Source: JABICX01 sp964528765
GTDB lineage: Archaea; Nanobdellota; Nanobdellia; UBA10117; JABICX01
DNA length: 19,817 bases
Direction of reading: 5' to 3'
NCBI GenBank assembly: GCA_964528765.1
Contig: CAZGVA010000017.1
Span: 1-19,817, forward strand
Made by a program: the position numbers and the translations under genes. A model generated the notes under the pieces. It was given only the letters and a program-made list of their open reading frames with translations, did not search any database and had not been told where the DNA came from. Below are positions 6,812-14,427 of the stretch, piece by piece. How positions within the stretch are numbered: position 1 is the stretch's first letter; each line of letters opens with the position of its first letter.

Positions 6812-8059
6812 ATGATGAATCGTAAGTTAATAATTACAGCCATAACTGGTTTTAATATTGCATTAAGTTTTGCACTTGTTTCAAATTTTCTTCCAATTTA
6901 TTTAGATTCTGTTGGTGTAAGTTTAATTAATATTGGATTAATTTTTGCTTTTGGTGCAATGCTTGCAGGCATTTTACGATTTCCTGTTGGAACTATTGCA
7001 GACCGCGTAGGTAGAAAACCACTTATGATTTTTGGTGCAATTGGATATCCGCTTTTTGCATTAGGTGTGATTCTTTCAAGAAATACTGTGCATTTTATTG
7101 GTATTAAATTGTTAATTGAGTTATTTGGGGCATTGTTTTGGACAGCTTTTTGGACATATATTTACGATATGCTAACTCGTGGAAAGGAAGGACGTCAACT
7201 TTCAGGTATTTACATATTAACTGGAGCAAGTAATGTTTTAGCACCAATTTTAGGCGGAGTTATTATTACAATGTACGGTTTTACACATTTGTTTTACTTG
7301 GCTGCAGCAATTGGGTTAGTAAATATACTTTTCATTACATTCGTTATTAAAGAATATCATGCAAAAGGTAAATCCGAAACCTTGCGCGAATTTGAGCATG
7401 ATATTGCTAAAGAATATCATCATATTGTGAATATCAAAAAATTTAGAAATATAATGACAATCGGCGTTTTACACAATGTTGTATGGTGCATTTGGTATGT
7501 ATATATGCCAATTTATTTGTATTCAAATGGTATGGCTTTTAAAAATATTGGTTTGCTTTTGGCTTTTATGCAATTAACTAGCATGGTTATGAATTACCCT
7601 ATTGGAAAAATGGTAGATAAATTTCCATCAAAATATTTGATAATACCTGGATTCTTTTTAGTTTGGCTTTCAGGCTACTTCTTTTTAGTATTCAAAGATT
7701 TTACTAAACTTGCAATTGCACGGGCAACTATGGGTGTGGGATATAATTTTACATGGATGCCTCTTGGAGCAAGATTATCCCATTTAACTCCAAAAAAAGA
7801 ACATGGTGCAACAACCGGACTTTTCAGAGCCGGATGTGCGATTACTGTTGGAATAACAACCATATTTGCCGGATATTTAGCTGAAATATATGGGATTAAA
7901 ATAGTACTCTGGGGCGCAAGTACCTTTGCTGGAATTGTATCAATTTTCTTATTATTTATACGTGATGGAATTATGGGAAAAGGTAGGTCTTTATTGCATA
8001 AACATCATGTAATAAATATTCATAGTTCAAAACCGCATCAAGATAAAACACATCATTAA
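6812..8059 (+). CDS. Major facilitator superfamily transporter
   Basis: Membrane transporter of about 415 aa with roughly twelve hydrophobic segments in two halves. MFS motif A between TM2 and TM3 is clear: GTIADRVGRKP at residues 60-70. The second half has a weaker counterpart, YPIGKMVDKFPSKY. The central loop (EYHAKGKSETLREFEHD) is charged and cytoplasmic. The substrate cannot be told; drug export, sugar or metabolite transport are all possible. The last 20 residues contain seven histidines (HKHH...HQDKTHH), an unusual tail. ATG 6812 and 6815 are both possible. The stop codon overlaps that of the convergent Lrp-type regulator. Confidence 0.9.
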   Translation: MMNRKLIITAITGFNIALSFALVSNFLPIYLDSVGVSLINIGLIFAFGAMLAGILRFPVGTIADRVGRKPLMIFGAIGYPLFALGVILSRNTVHFIGIKLLIELFGALFWTAFWTYIYDMLTRGKEGRQLSGIYILTGASNVLAPILGGVIITMYGFTHLFYLAAAIGLVNILFITFVIKEYHAKGKSETLREFEHDIAKEYHHIVNIKKFRNIMTIGVLHNVVWCIWYVYMPIYLYSNGMAFKNIGLLLAFMQLTSMVMNYPIGKMVDKFPSKYLIIPGFFLVWLSGYFFLVFKDFTKLAIARATMGVGYNFTWMPLGARLSHLTPKKEHGATTGLFRAGCAITVGITTIFAGYLAEIYGIKIVLWGASTFAGIVSIFLLFIRDGIMGKGRSLLHKHHVINIHSSKPHQDKTHH

Positions 8060-8544
8060 AGTAAATCTTCCATTTTTTCAAATTTAGGCTCATTTACAAC
8101 TTGATATAATTCAAAATCATCGACTAAATCTGGCACATAGTGTTTGATTTCATCAATTATTTTATTAAGATGATTTGTGTTTTCATATAAAATCGAGCAA
8201 AACAAGTCAAATTTACCTAGAAGTTGAGATACGTGAACTATAAACTTATTTGCAATAACTTTTTTTAGAAAAATATCTTTATTACTTTTTATTTTTAACC
8301 GAATAAGCAGCAATGCAATGTTTGGTAATCCGATAGCTGGAGGATTAATAATCGGAACAACACTAGTAAGCACTTGTTCTTTTCTCATTTTTTTTAGTCT
8401 GCGAGCAACAGAATCTCTACGCAAGCGAGTTTTGTTCGATATATCTGCAATGCTCATTCGCCCATCTTGAAAAAGTGCTTTAAGAATTTTCTTATCTTTT
8501 TCATCAACTTTCTGTTCTTTGCCGTAAATTATGCCTTGTGTCAT
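8056..8544 (-). CDS. Lrp/AsnC-family transcriptional regulator
   Basis: 162-aa DNA-binding regulator. The N-terminal winged-helix region (about residues 14-62) has the family pattern VDEKDKKILKALFQDGR, IADISNKTRL and RDSVARRLKKM. A C-terminal alpha/beta RAM-type ligand and oligomerisation domain (about 70-150) follows. The second recognition region is Arg/Lys-rich, consistent with DNA binding. It is convergent with the MFS gene: both stops are contained in TTAA at 8056-8059. A TATA-like element (minus strand, 8563-8574) lies 26 nt before the ATG, so the mRNA is probably leaderless. Target genes and effector are unknown. Confidence 0.92.
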   Translation of the reverse strand: MTQGIIYGKEQKVDEKDKKILKALFQDGRMSIADISNKTRLRRDSVARRLKKMRKEQVLTSVVPIINPPAIGLPNIALLLIRLKIKSNKDIFLKKVIANKFIVHVSQLLGKFDLFCSILYENTNHLNKIIDEIKHYVPDLVDDFELYQVVNEPKFEKMEDLL

Positions 8545-8562
8545 ATTAACGTTAAATAAGCC

Positions 8563-8574
8563 ATATTTATAAAC
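8563..8574 (-). promoter_or_regulatory. TATA promoter of the Lrp-type regulator
   Basis: The minus strand reads GTTTATAAATAT, centred about 26 nt before the ATG at 8544. Autoregulation, common for this family, would place an operator nearby, but no clear palindrome is seen. Confidence 0.5.
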
Positions 8575-8664
8575 TTTATGCTTATTTTAAGCTCTTTTTT
8601 CTGATAACCATTATATACTGTAATCTTAACTAGTAAGTAACACACTAAATAAGTGATAATCGAA

Positions 8665-9006
8665 ATGATAAAAATGAAAAACAAAAAATCTACACTGGAA
8701 AATATTGTACCTTGTGCAGTAATTCAAGTACTGGGTAATCGAGATCCAGACAACCACACAAGAATTTTTGGTGATGCAGGTTATTTGGGTCTACCTAACT
8801 TAATGCAATATGCTGAAAAAACAAATAATCATAGTATGGTTGATGAAGAATTTGATCAACTAATTTCAAAAACTGCAAAAGCAAATGAAGAATTTGGAAT
8901 TTGTAATGAATGCATATATCGTGCTTCATTTGAATCTGGAGAACATACATATGTACCTTGTCCTAGACAAGTAGCTCCAGAATTATTCATAAAAAGTGAT
9001 GATTAA
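8665..9006 (+). CDS. Unrecognised small protein with Cys pairs
   Basis: About 113 aa, no family recognised. It has a CxxC in GICNEC and two further cysteines (IVPC and YVPC), so four cysteines that could hold a metal such as zinc; this is inference. The start is taken as ATG 8665 because GTGAT at 8653-8657 is a good Shine-Dalgarno match with 7-nt spacing. GTG 8653 and ATG 8674 are alternatives. A TATA-like ATTATATACT lies near 8610. The stop codon directly abuts the ATG of the next gene, so the two are very likely cotranscribed and may work together. Confidence 0.65.
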   Translation: MIKMKNKKSTLENIVPCAVIQVLGNRDPDNHTRIFGDAGYLGLPNLMQYAEKTNNHSMVDEEFDQLISKTAKANEEFGICNECIYRASFESGEHTYVPCPRQVAPELFIKSDD

Positions 9007-9450
9007 ATGACAAAAGATAGCGTAAAAATGAAGTATAACTTGGATGTCATGCCAGTTGCATGGGATGTGCCTGAAGATTCTAAAGGACATAAATTTGTAT
9101 GCGAAGGACTTTGCAAAAAAGTTGACTCAATTATTGATAATGTTTTTTCAAAATTTAAATCTGAAGAAAATAGTTTGATTAAAAAATCTAAGATTTTTAA
9201 TTATCGAACAGATGTATATTTGAAAACAGGATTAGTTAGTAAACTCAAGTTGTGTGAGTTAGGACACCCAAAACGCAACATCTTGAATTTTATACCGTAT
9301 AGTTTCAACATAAATGCACGAGCGTATACTGAATTAGGCTTAGAAATCTGTGAAGAATTTCGTAAACAGTATGAACGTGAACAGTTTGGGAATGTGGCGA
9401 TATTTCAACAATTTGGTAGCATAAGTGATTATAGTAAGAATAATAAGTAG
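9007..9450 (+). CDS. Unrecognised protein, operon partner of the preceding gene
   Basis: 147 aa, no family recognised. It contains CEGLC near residue 32-36, CELGHPKRN near residue 83 and a helical C-terminal region (GLEICEEFRKQYEREQ). The start codon follows the previous stop with no gap. The stop is TAG, inside the inverted repeat AATAAG-TAG-CTTATT (9442-9456). The gene is convergent with the Lys-rich protein on the other strand, 1 nt away. The cysteines in both members of this pair hint at a shared metal or redox role, but nothing more can be said. Confidence 0.65.
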   Translation: MTKDSVKMKYNLDVMPVAWDVPEDSKGHKFVCEGLCKKVDSIIDNVFSKFKSEENSLIKKSKIFNYRTDVYLKTGLVSKLKLCELGHPKRNILNFIPYSFNINARAYTELGLEICEEFRKQYEREQFGNVAIFQQFGSISDYSKNNK

Positions 9451-9456
9451 CTTATT
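9442..9456. terminator. Inverted repeat between convergent genes
   Basis: Perfect 6-bp arms AATAAG / CTTATT around TAG. It spans both stop codons. The T-rich run immediately downstream on the plus strand (9478-9490, CTTTCTTTTTTTCT-like) would support termination of the plus-strand transcript inside the opposing gene. Confidence 0.35.
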
Positions 9457-9664
9457 TCCTAAGCTTCTTCTTGATCTTCTTTCTTTTTTTCTTAAGATTC
9501 TTTTTCTTAAGCTTGAGTTCCAGTACTTTGACTTTTTGTTGTTCTCGCTCAACATCGGTTTCGAGTTTTTGGATTTTTTCTTGTCCGCGAGCAAAAAACT
9601 TTAAGCGAAGAAGGTTGATTTCGCGTTTAATTTTCTTAAGAATGGGAGTTTTAAACATATCCAT
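9452..9664 (-). CDS. Small Lys-rich coiled-coil protein
   Basis: 70 aa from ATG 9664. The middle is heptad-like and charged (EKIQKLETDVEREQQKVKVL), and the last 18 residues are almost all Lys/Arg/Leu. The minus-strand TATA-like ACTATTTATC (9685-9694) is 26 nt above ATG 9664, which favours this start over ATG 9658 or the upstream TTG. A basic coiled coil like this could bind nucleic acid or ribosomes, but that is inference. The possibility that it is a chance ORF opposite a T-rich region cannot be excluded; the well-placed promoter and the helical middle argue for a real gene. Confidence 0.55.
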   Translation of the reverse strand: MDMFKTPILKKIKREINLLRLKFFARGQEKIQKLETDVEREQQKVKVLELKLKKKNLKKKRKKIKKKLRK

Positions 9665-9722
9665 CAAATACAAATTAATATGTAGATAAATAGTTTTTGA
9701 ACGTAGCAAGGGTCGACTTGCT

Positions 9723-9741
9723 AAAAACTTTAAAAGTTTTT
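9723..9741 (+). promoter_or_regulatory. Perfect palindrome overlapping the TATA box of the next gene
   Basis: AAAAACTTT-A-AAAGTTTTT, 9-bp arms around one base. The TATA-like CTTTAAAAG sits in its centre, 25 nt above ATG 9757. A regulator binding here would block TBP. Confidence 0.5.
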
Positions 9742-9753
9742 CTTTGTACGCAT

Positions 9754-10473
9754 ATGATGTCAGTTAAAATTTTTTCACCAAAAACGATTGATTTATCTAC
9801 TTTTTTAGATTATTTGAGACCAACTGATAAAAATAGTACGCCCAAATACTATTCCGCATTTGAACTTTTTTGGTCAGGAATTGGTGGAGAATATTTTGAT
9901 CAAGGTCAACATAATAATACTCTTGAAGAGTCACGTAAAAATTTACCTTGGCAAATACTGTGCGCAAAAGACGGCGTTACTGCAATAATACCTTTGGGAG
10001 TTAATTCAAACTTATACAATGAAAAAATAATTTTACAAAGAAAAAAAGGTACGCAAATACAAAGTGTAACTAAAAAACATCCAGTAGATGTATTTAAAGC
10101 AATTAATACAGTTAGAAATAAACCAGGTAGTAGAGAGTACCTTCTAAAAATAAAATACTTACGTAAGAAAAATATAAGATTACAAACCACATCTGAAGGT
10201 GATCATGGACATGCACAAATCGATGGGTTCTGGGCTACGTTTTTTAACCTTAATCGTGAACAGTATGCTGCAAAAATGGATGTAAAAGATGGTGTGGATC
10301 TTATTCAAAGCGTCTGGCAAACGGAATTTACAAAATCCATTGATTTCAGAGATATTCTTAATAAAAAAGGTGCGATTATTCGTGAAAATGACTACGAACT
10401 ATTAGATATGTTTATGGAACAGTTACCCGATTTTCTTGAAAATAAATTAAGAAGTAGATATCATAAAAGATAA
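9754..10473 (+). CDS. Unrecognised protein
   Basis: About 240 aa, no family recognised. It is soluble-looking, with aromatic-rich pieces (YYSAFELFWSGIGGEYFD), a basic middle (KIKYLRKKNIRLQ), a His-containing GDHGHAQIDGFWATFF and a C-terminal helix LLDMFMEQLPDFLENKLRSRY. ATG 9754 or 9757 is chosen because the TATA-like element in the palindrome (9728-9736) is about 22-25 nt upstream; the TTG at 9697 lies upstream of the promoter. It is transcribed away from the Lys-rich gene and precedes aIF5B, which has its own promoter. Confidence 0.7.
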   Translation: MMSVKIFSPKTIDLSTFLDYLRPTDKNSTPKYYSAFELFWSGIGGEYFDQGQHNNTLEESRKNLPWQILCAKDGVTAIIPLGVNSNLYNEKIILQRKKGTQIQSVTKKHPVDVFKAINTVRNKPGSREYLLKIKYLRKKNIRLQTTSEGDHGHAQIDGFWATFFNLNREQYAAKMDVKDGVDLIQSVWQTEFTKSIDFRDILNKKGAIIRENDYELLDMFMEQLPDFLENKLRSRYHKR

Positions 10474-10490
10474 AATAATAAGTCAATACT

Positions 10491-10499
10491 CTTAAAAAC
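10491..10499 (+). promoter_or_regulatory. TATA promoter of aIF5B
   Basis: CTTAAAAAC, centred 25 nt before ATG 10520, in the 46-nt gap after the preceding gene. This implies a leaderless mRNA and rules out the TTG at 10511. Confidence 0.5.
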
Positions 10500-10519
10500 T
10501 TAGATTTCTTTTGTTTTAT

Positions 10520-12289
10520 ATGATTCGACAACCAATAATAACTGTATTAGGTCATGTAGATCATGGTAAAACGACTTTGCTAGACTATATTAGAGGCACA
10601 ACTCTTGCTAAGAGAGAAGCAGGTAAGATTACACAACATATTGGAGCAACAGAAGTACCAATTGGCACCTTGAAAAAGGTTTGCGGTGGTCTTTTAGAAG
10701 TATTTAATCTTAAATTTACTATACCGGGTTTGCTTTTCATTGATACTCCAGGTCACGAAGCATTTACAAATTTGCGAAAAAGAGGTGGCTCAATTGCAGA
10801 TTTAGCTGTTTTAATTATTGATATTAATCAAGGTATTCAACCACAAACAAAAGAAGCTATTCAGATTCTTAAAACATTTAAAGTTCCATTTATTATTGCA
10901 GCTACAAAGATTGATATGATTTCTGGCTGGAAAACACATGATAAAACTTTTTTAGCAAATATCAAACAACAAACCGATTTAGCTAGGAAAACTTACGAAA
11001 ATCGTTTTTATCGTTTATTAGGATCTTTATCTGAATTAGGTTTTAATTCAAATATTTATAATGAAGTAGATAACTATACCAAAGAAATCGCAATTGTACC
11101 CGTTTCAGGGCATTCGGGTGAAGGTGTTGCTGAACTTTTAGCGATTTTAACTGGATTATCACAAAAATTCTTGCAGGATAAATTAGATATTGATATAAAT
11201 AAACCTGCAAAAGGAACAATTCTTGAAATTAAAGATGAAAAAGGCATGGGAACAACTGCAGATGTAATTATTTATGAAGGTAGTTTAACAAAAGAAGATA
11301 CAATCATAGTTGGGGGTTCCAATAATGTTTTTGAAACTAAAATAAGATCTCTTTTAAAACCAAATCCCTTATCTGAAATTCGTGATAAGAAAAGTAATTT
11401 TAATCATATATCAAAAGTTGTTGCAGCCTCGGGCATAAAAATTCTTGCACCGGATTTAGATAAAGCACTTGCAGGAGCACCATTTGCTTCAGGTAGAAAT
11501 GAAACAGAAGTTAATGAAGCAAAAGAACGAATTTTAGGTGAAATTGAAGAAGTTTTAGTTGAAACAGATGAAATTGGCGTAATTTTAAAAGCAGACACAT
11601 TAGGTTCAATTGAAGCTGCTGCAAATCTGTTAAAGCAAAAAGACATTCCAATCAAACGTGCAGATATCGGTAATATAACAAAACAAGACATATTAGAAGC
11701 ATCAAGCCAAAAAAACACACTTAAAGCTGGATTTGTGTTAGGATTTAATGTAAAATGTTCTGATTCTATGCTTAAAGAGGCTGAAAAAGAGAAGATTTTA
11801 GTTATAACTCATCCTGTAATCTATAAAATTGTTGAAGAATATGACGAAAAAATTGAAATTCTTAAGAAAAAGCGAGAATTAGAAAAATTAGCAGGTCTGA
11901 CTTGGCCAGGAAAATTCAGAATATTATCACAATATATTTTCAGGCAATCGCATCCAGCAGTATTTGGCGTCGAAGTTCTTGCAGGTAAAATTAAACAAAA
12001 TACGCAAATTATGAATAAAGATGGTTTAGTTATCGGTTATATAAAAAGCGTAGAAGATCAAGGCAAGAAACTCGCTGAATTAAAACAAGGCGAACAAGCA
12101 GCACTTTCTGTAAAGGGTATAACTATTGGTCGAAATGCTGAAGGAAATGATGAGCTATATATTGATGTATCTGAACAAGATTTTAAGAAATTTAAAAGTA
12201 TTAAGAAATTACTTTCTAGCTCAGAAAAAGTTGTTTTAATGGAGATCGCAGCAATCCACCGACGCGAAAAAGAAATCTGGGGACTTTAA
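10520..12289 (+). CDS. infB: Translation initiation factor aIF5B (IF-2 family GTPase)
   Basis: GTPase that promotes ribosomal subunit joining and initiator-tRNA placement. The G domain is complete: GHVDHGKT (residues 11-18), switch region ITQHIGATEVP, DTPGH (75-79), ATKID (128-132, Thr in place of the usual Asn of NKxD) and SGHSGEG (196-202). Domain II (GTILEIKDEKGMGTTADVIIYEG), domain III and the second beta-barrel domain (FGVEVLAGKIK...) follow in the archaeal order. About 589 aa is the normal archaeal length, and there is no intein. ATG 10520 gives the conserved MIRQPIITVLGHVDHGKT. A flavin-type small protein follows after 1 nt, presumably in the same mRNA. Confidence 0.97.
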   Translation: MIRQPIITVLGHVDHGKTTLLDYIRGTTLAKREAGKITQHIGATEVPIGTLKKVCGGLLEVFNLKFTIPGLLFIDTPGHEAFTNLRKRGGSIADLAVLIIDINQGIQPQTKEAIQILKTFKVPFIIAATKIDMISGWKTHDKTFLANIKQQTDLARKTYENRFYRLLGSLSELGFNSNIYNEVDNYTKEIAIVPVSGHSGEGVAELLAILTGLSQKFLQDKLDIDINKPAKGTILEIKDEKGMGTTADVIIYEGSLTKEDTIIVGGSNNVFETKIRSLLKPNPLSEIRDKKSNFNHISKVVAASGIKILAPDLDKALAGAPFASGRNETEVNEAKERILGEIEEVLVETDEIGVILKADTLGSIEAAANLLKQKDIPIKRADIGNITKQDILEASSQKNTLKAGFVLGFNVKCSDSMLKEAEKEKILVITHPVIYKIVEEYDEKIEILKKKRELEKLAGLTWPGKFRILSQYIFRQSHPAVFGVEVLAGKIKQNTQIMNKDGLVIGYIKSVEDQGKKLAELKQGEQAALSVKGITIGRNAEGNDELYIDVSEQDFKKFKSIKKLLSSSEKVVLMEIAAIHRREKEIWGL

Positions 12290-12290
12290 A

Positions 12291-12653
12291 ATGACTTGGC
12301 AAGATGCATTTGCTATAAATCAAGAAGCAGTTTTAGTTACTAGTTCTAAAAAAGCTAAACCACGCGCAATTTATGTAATTTGTAAAGGTATTCTAGATAA
12401 TAAAATACTGTTAAGTGTTTGCCAGATGCATGTTTCTCTTGCTAATATTAACGAGAATCCAATACTTTGTTTAATAACTAAATACCATAATGAATATTAT
12501 CGAATTGAAGGGAAAGGAGCATTGCACTCTTCAGGTAAGTATTTTAATTTAGCAGTTAAGCGGAATGTCAAAGGTACACCTAATCCAAAATATGCATTGA
12601 CTTTAGAAATCGATGCTATATATGATGTAGATAATGTCAAGCGAATTCTATAG
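12291..12653 (+). CDS. Pyridoxamine 5'-phosphate oxidase-like split-barrel protein
   Basis: 120 aa matching the FMN-binding split-barrel family: W..AF near the N-terminus, VLVTSSKKAKPRAIYV (beta strands of the barrel), GILDNKILLSVCQM, ENPILCLITKYHNEYYRIEGKGAL and SGKYF. Members of this fold bind flavins or related cofactors (FMN, F420, heme) and reduce varied substrates; the actual reaction cannot be told. Its ATG is 1 nt after the aIF5B stop, so it depends on the aIF5B transcript. Whether this pairing is functional or only a matter of compactness is unclear. The stop is TAG, and the next in-frame stop is about 17 codons on. Confidence 0.8.
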   Translation: MTWQDAFAINQEAVLVTSSKKAKPRAIYVICKGILDNKILLSVCQMHVSLANINENPILCLITKYHNEYYRIEGKGALHSSGKYFNLAVKRNVKGTPNPKYALTLEIDAIYDVDNVKRIL

Positions 12654-12746
12654 AGCATAACATTTAACTTAGCTATAAAATCGTACAAAATTACCTTTTG
12701 CTAGAGGTCTATAAGTTTTCAGCGAACTCTGGAAAAGACGAAATAA

Positions 12747-13769
12747 TTAAAGCGTTTCTAAAATCGCCTTTAATCTTGGAAAATCTTGTTTTAAAACGCG
12801 TTTGAATCCCTCGGGCGTGTGTCCATTACCTGTTTCAATAGTTACGGGCGTATTTTCGGTTAAATGTTTTATTAGTAAACGCAAGGATTCTTCATGATTA
12901 ATACTTCCATCTCCAATATGCTTACCTAAATGTTCGTAAGCAGTAGATTCATCAGACAAATGTAACCAGTTAGTTCTTAATGCAATGGTTTTTACAAAAC
13001 TTTCCATAGATTTAGCTGATTCAGGTACTTTTCCTTGATATTGTTCTCTTAACCATTCCATTGTTCCAAAAGTACCGATTTCAGGGTTTTCTGTAAAATA
13101 TTTTATAACCGTCCATGCATGCGAAACATCAAAATTAATACCGTCAATATGTTTTCTATTTGCAAAATCTTCAGCAACTTGATCTACACAATCAAAAACT
13201 AAACTTTTTTGAAAGGAATCATAATTTTTAGAAAGTGCGGGATTATTTTCAACAATTAACAAACAATCTGATTCCATTCCATCTCGTATATATTTAGCTT
13301 CTAATGCTTGTGCAGCTAATCCTTGATGCATAATTTGACGATCGCCTTGGGATTTTTCCGAAAGCACATCTGCAGAAAATTTACGTACATTATGATAATT
13401 AATTGTAAATCTATCTGCTTCAGCCACATTTGAAATAATATCACAAAAAGCAATAGTAAGTGCTATATGTTGACCATCCATATCCATAAGAGATTTTTGC
13501 CAAGGATAATGCAGTTGTATTCTTGAAACGCTATTTTTACGCATTTCCTCACCAATATTTTGCGCTAATTCTTTGCTTAATATATTAAATTTGCCATATT
13601 GTGATTTTTTTTCAGGCATTACTGAAGGATATCTAGCGATATCTGGGTGAAAATAATTTTGAGGTAAAGTAAAAATTTCGATTGCGTCTGTTTCCATTAC
13701 GTTAGTAATTTGAGGAATTCTACTACTTAGCACATTTTGCAAATCAACATTAGTAGTTAAAGATAACAT
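12747..13769 (-). CDS. Xylose-isomerase-like TIM-barrel protein (AP endonuclease 2 superfamily)
   Basis: 340 aa. A TIM-barrel metalloenzyme is suggested by the ordered potential metal ligands: H87 (QLHYPW), H126 (NYHN), E174 (IVENNP), D214 and H217 (NFDVSHAW), H270 (WLHLSD), D287 (HIGDG) and E312 (IETGNGH). This order is the one seen in endonuclease IV and sugar isomerase/epimerase relatives. Function is therefore either nucleic-acid repair-like or sugar phosphate isomerisation; the lack of other endonuclease IV signatures I know makes a sugar enzyme more likely. The minus-strand TATA AATTTATAACC (13789-13799) is 25 nt above the ATG, giving a leaderless mRNA. It is downstream of the MNT-type gene on the same strand but has its own promoter. 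Confidence 0.8.
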   Translation of the reverse strand: MLSLTTNVDLQNVLSSRIPQITNVMETDAIEIFTLPQNYFHPDIARYPSVMPEKKSQYGKFNILSKELAQNIGEEMRKNSVSRIQLHYPWQKSLMDMDGQHIALTIAFCDIISNVAEADRFTINYHNVRKFSADVLSEKSQGDRQIMHQGLAAQALEAKYIRDGMESDCLLIVENNPALSKNYDSFQKSLVFDCVDQVAEDFANRKHIDGINFDVSHAWTVIKYFTENPEIGTFGTMEWLREQYQGKVPESAKSMESFVKTIALRTNWLHLSDESTAYEHLGKHIGDGSINHEESLRLLIKHLTENTPVTIETGNGHTPEGFKRVLKQDFPRLKAILETL

Positions 13770-13788
13770 AACGTATTAACTAAATAAA

Positions 13789-13799
13789 GGTTATAAATT
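13789..13799 (-). promoter_or_regulatory. TATA promoter of the TIM-barrel gene
   Basis: The minus strand reads AATTTATAACC, centred 25 nt from ATG 13769, in the 38-nt gap between two same-strand genes. Confidence 0.55.
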
Positions 13800-13807
13800 T
13801 TGTTAAA

Positions 13808-14317
13808 CTAAATCGTGGTTTTATAGGTCTCATAAAATTTAGTATATTCTTTGATTTTTTCAGGATCATGTAGTAATTCTTTCAATAATTTCAAGTCATT
13901 CAAATCTTTTGGTCTAGATAACTTTCTTTTATGTGCAATTAAGCTTTCAATTGGTTCTACAAAAACATCAACATCTAAGTATGTTTTCTTGATTCTTTGA
14001 CTAAATATTTTATTAAATGAGCTACCAAGTACTTTTTGCTTAGGATATCCTGTTGTAACCTCAATTTCTTGTCCTTTATAGTGTGTTACAAAGCCATAAT
14101 CATCAACAACAAAATTCTTTTTTTGAATTAGCCTATGTTTGACCTCACAACCAAGCTTTTGAGCAAAAATCTGCGCATCTCCATCTTTGACAACTATATC
14201 TAAGTCTCCTGCTTTTCTCTGCCCATTTGTATAAACTTCCATAGCCATGCCAGACATAAAAAACCAATCTAAGTCTTTTAGCATTTCTACAACTTCTGAT
14301 AAAATTTGTTTATCCAT
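13808..14317 (-). CDS. MNT-type nucleotidyltransferase-fold protein
   Basis: 169 aa from ATG 14317. The nucleotidyltransferase core is seen as SGMAMEVY...GQRKAGDLDIVV, with the DLD metal motif, and a C-terminal helical part IESLIAHKRKLSRPKDLNDLKLL typical of the minimal nucleotidyltransferases that act as antitoxins, AbiEii-type proteins or small-molecule transferases. No partner toxin (HEPN or AbiEi) is seen next to it. ATG 14317 is preferred over ATG 14326 and 14338 because the only TATA-like element (ATTTTTTAAAT, 14338-14347 on the minus strand) overlaps the most upstream ATG. The stop is TAG. Confidence 0.75.
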   Translation of the reverse strand: MDKQILSEVVEMLKDLDWFFMSGMAMEVYTNGQRKAGDLDIVVKDGDAQIFAQKLGCEVKHRLIQKKNFVVDDYGFVTHYKGQEIEVTTGYPKQKVLGSSFNKIFSQRIKKTYLDVDVFVEPIESLIAHKRKLSRPKDLNDLKLLKELLHDPEKIKEYTKFYETYKTTI

Positions 14318-14330
14318 AATATGCATGGAG

Positions 14331-14356
14331 AATAACATTTAAAAAATAACATTTAA
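14331..14356 (+). repeat. Tandem 12-bp direct repeat in a divergent promoter region
   Basis: AATAACATTTAA at 14331-14342 and again at 14345-14356, period 14. It overlaps the TATA region of the nucleotidyltransferase gene. A related ATAACATTTAA occurs at 12658-12668. It may be an operator pair, or simply AT-rich promoter sequence. Confidence 0.4.
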
Positions 14357-14398
14357 TGAAATAACGCCAGAATTTGATTAAATTGCGTGTTCGTAATA

Positions 14399-14407
14399 CT
14401 TTTAAAG
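14399..14407 (+). promoter_or_regulatory. TATA promoter of the amber-interrupted ORF
   Basis: CTTTTAAAG centred 25 nt before ATG 14428, supporting that start and not the upstream TTG at 14374. GGAGAG at 14415-14420 could serve as a Shine-Dalgarno site if transcription starts earlier. Confidence 0.5.
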
Positions 14408-14427
14408 CGTTTCCGGAGAGTAGTACT

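Noticed and set aside
8544..8564. Seven-codon ORF overlapping the start of the Lrp-type gene
   Set aside because: Its ATG lies only a few nt below the TATA box, so it would be upstream of the transcription start.
9471..9689. Plus-strand hydrophobic ORF (72 aa)
   Set aside because: It is the complement of the Lys-rich coding stretch; its Phe/Leu/Ser-rich translation is what poly-Lys codons give on the opposite strand.
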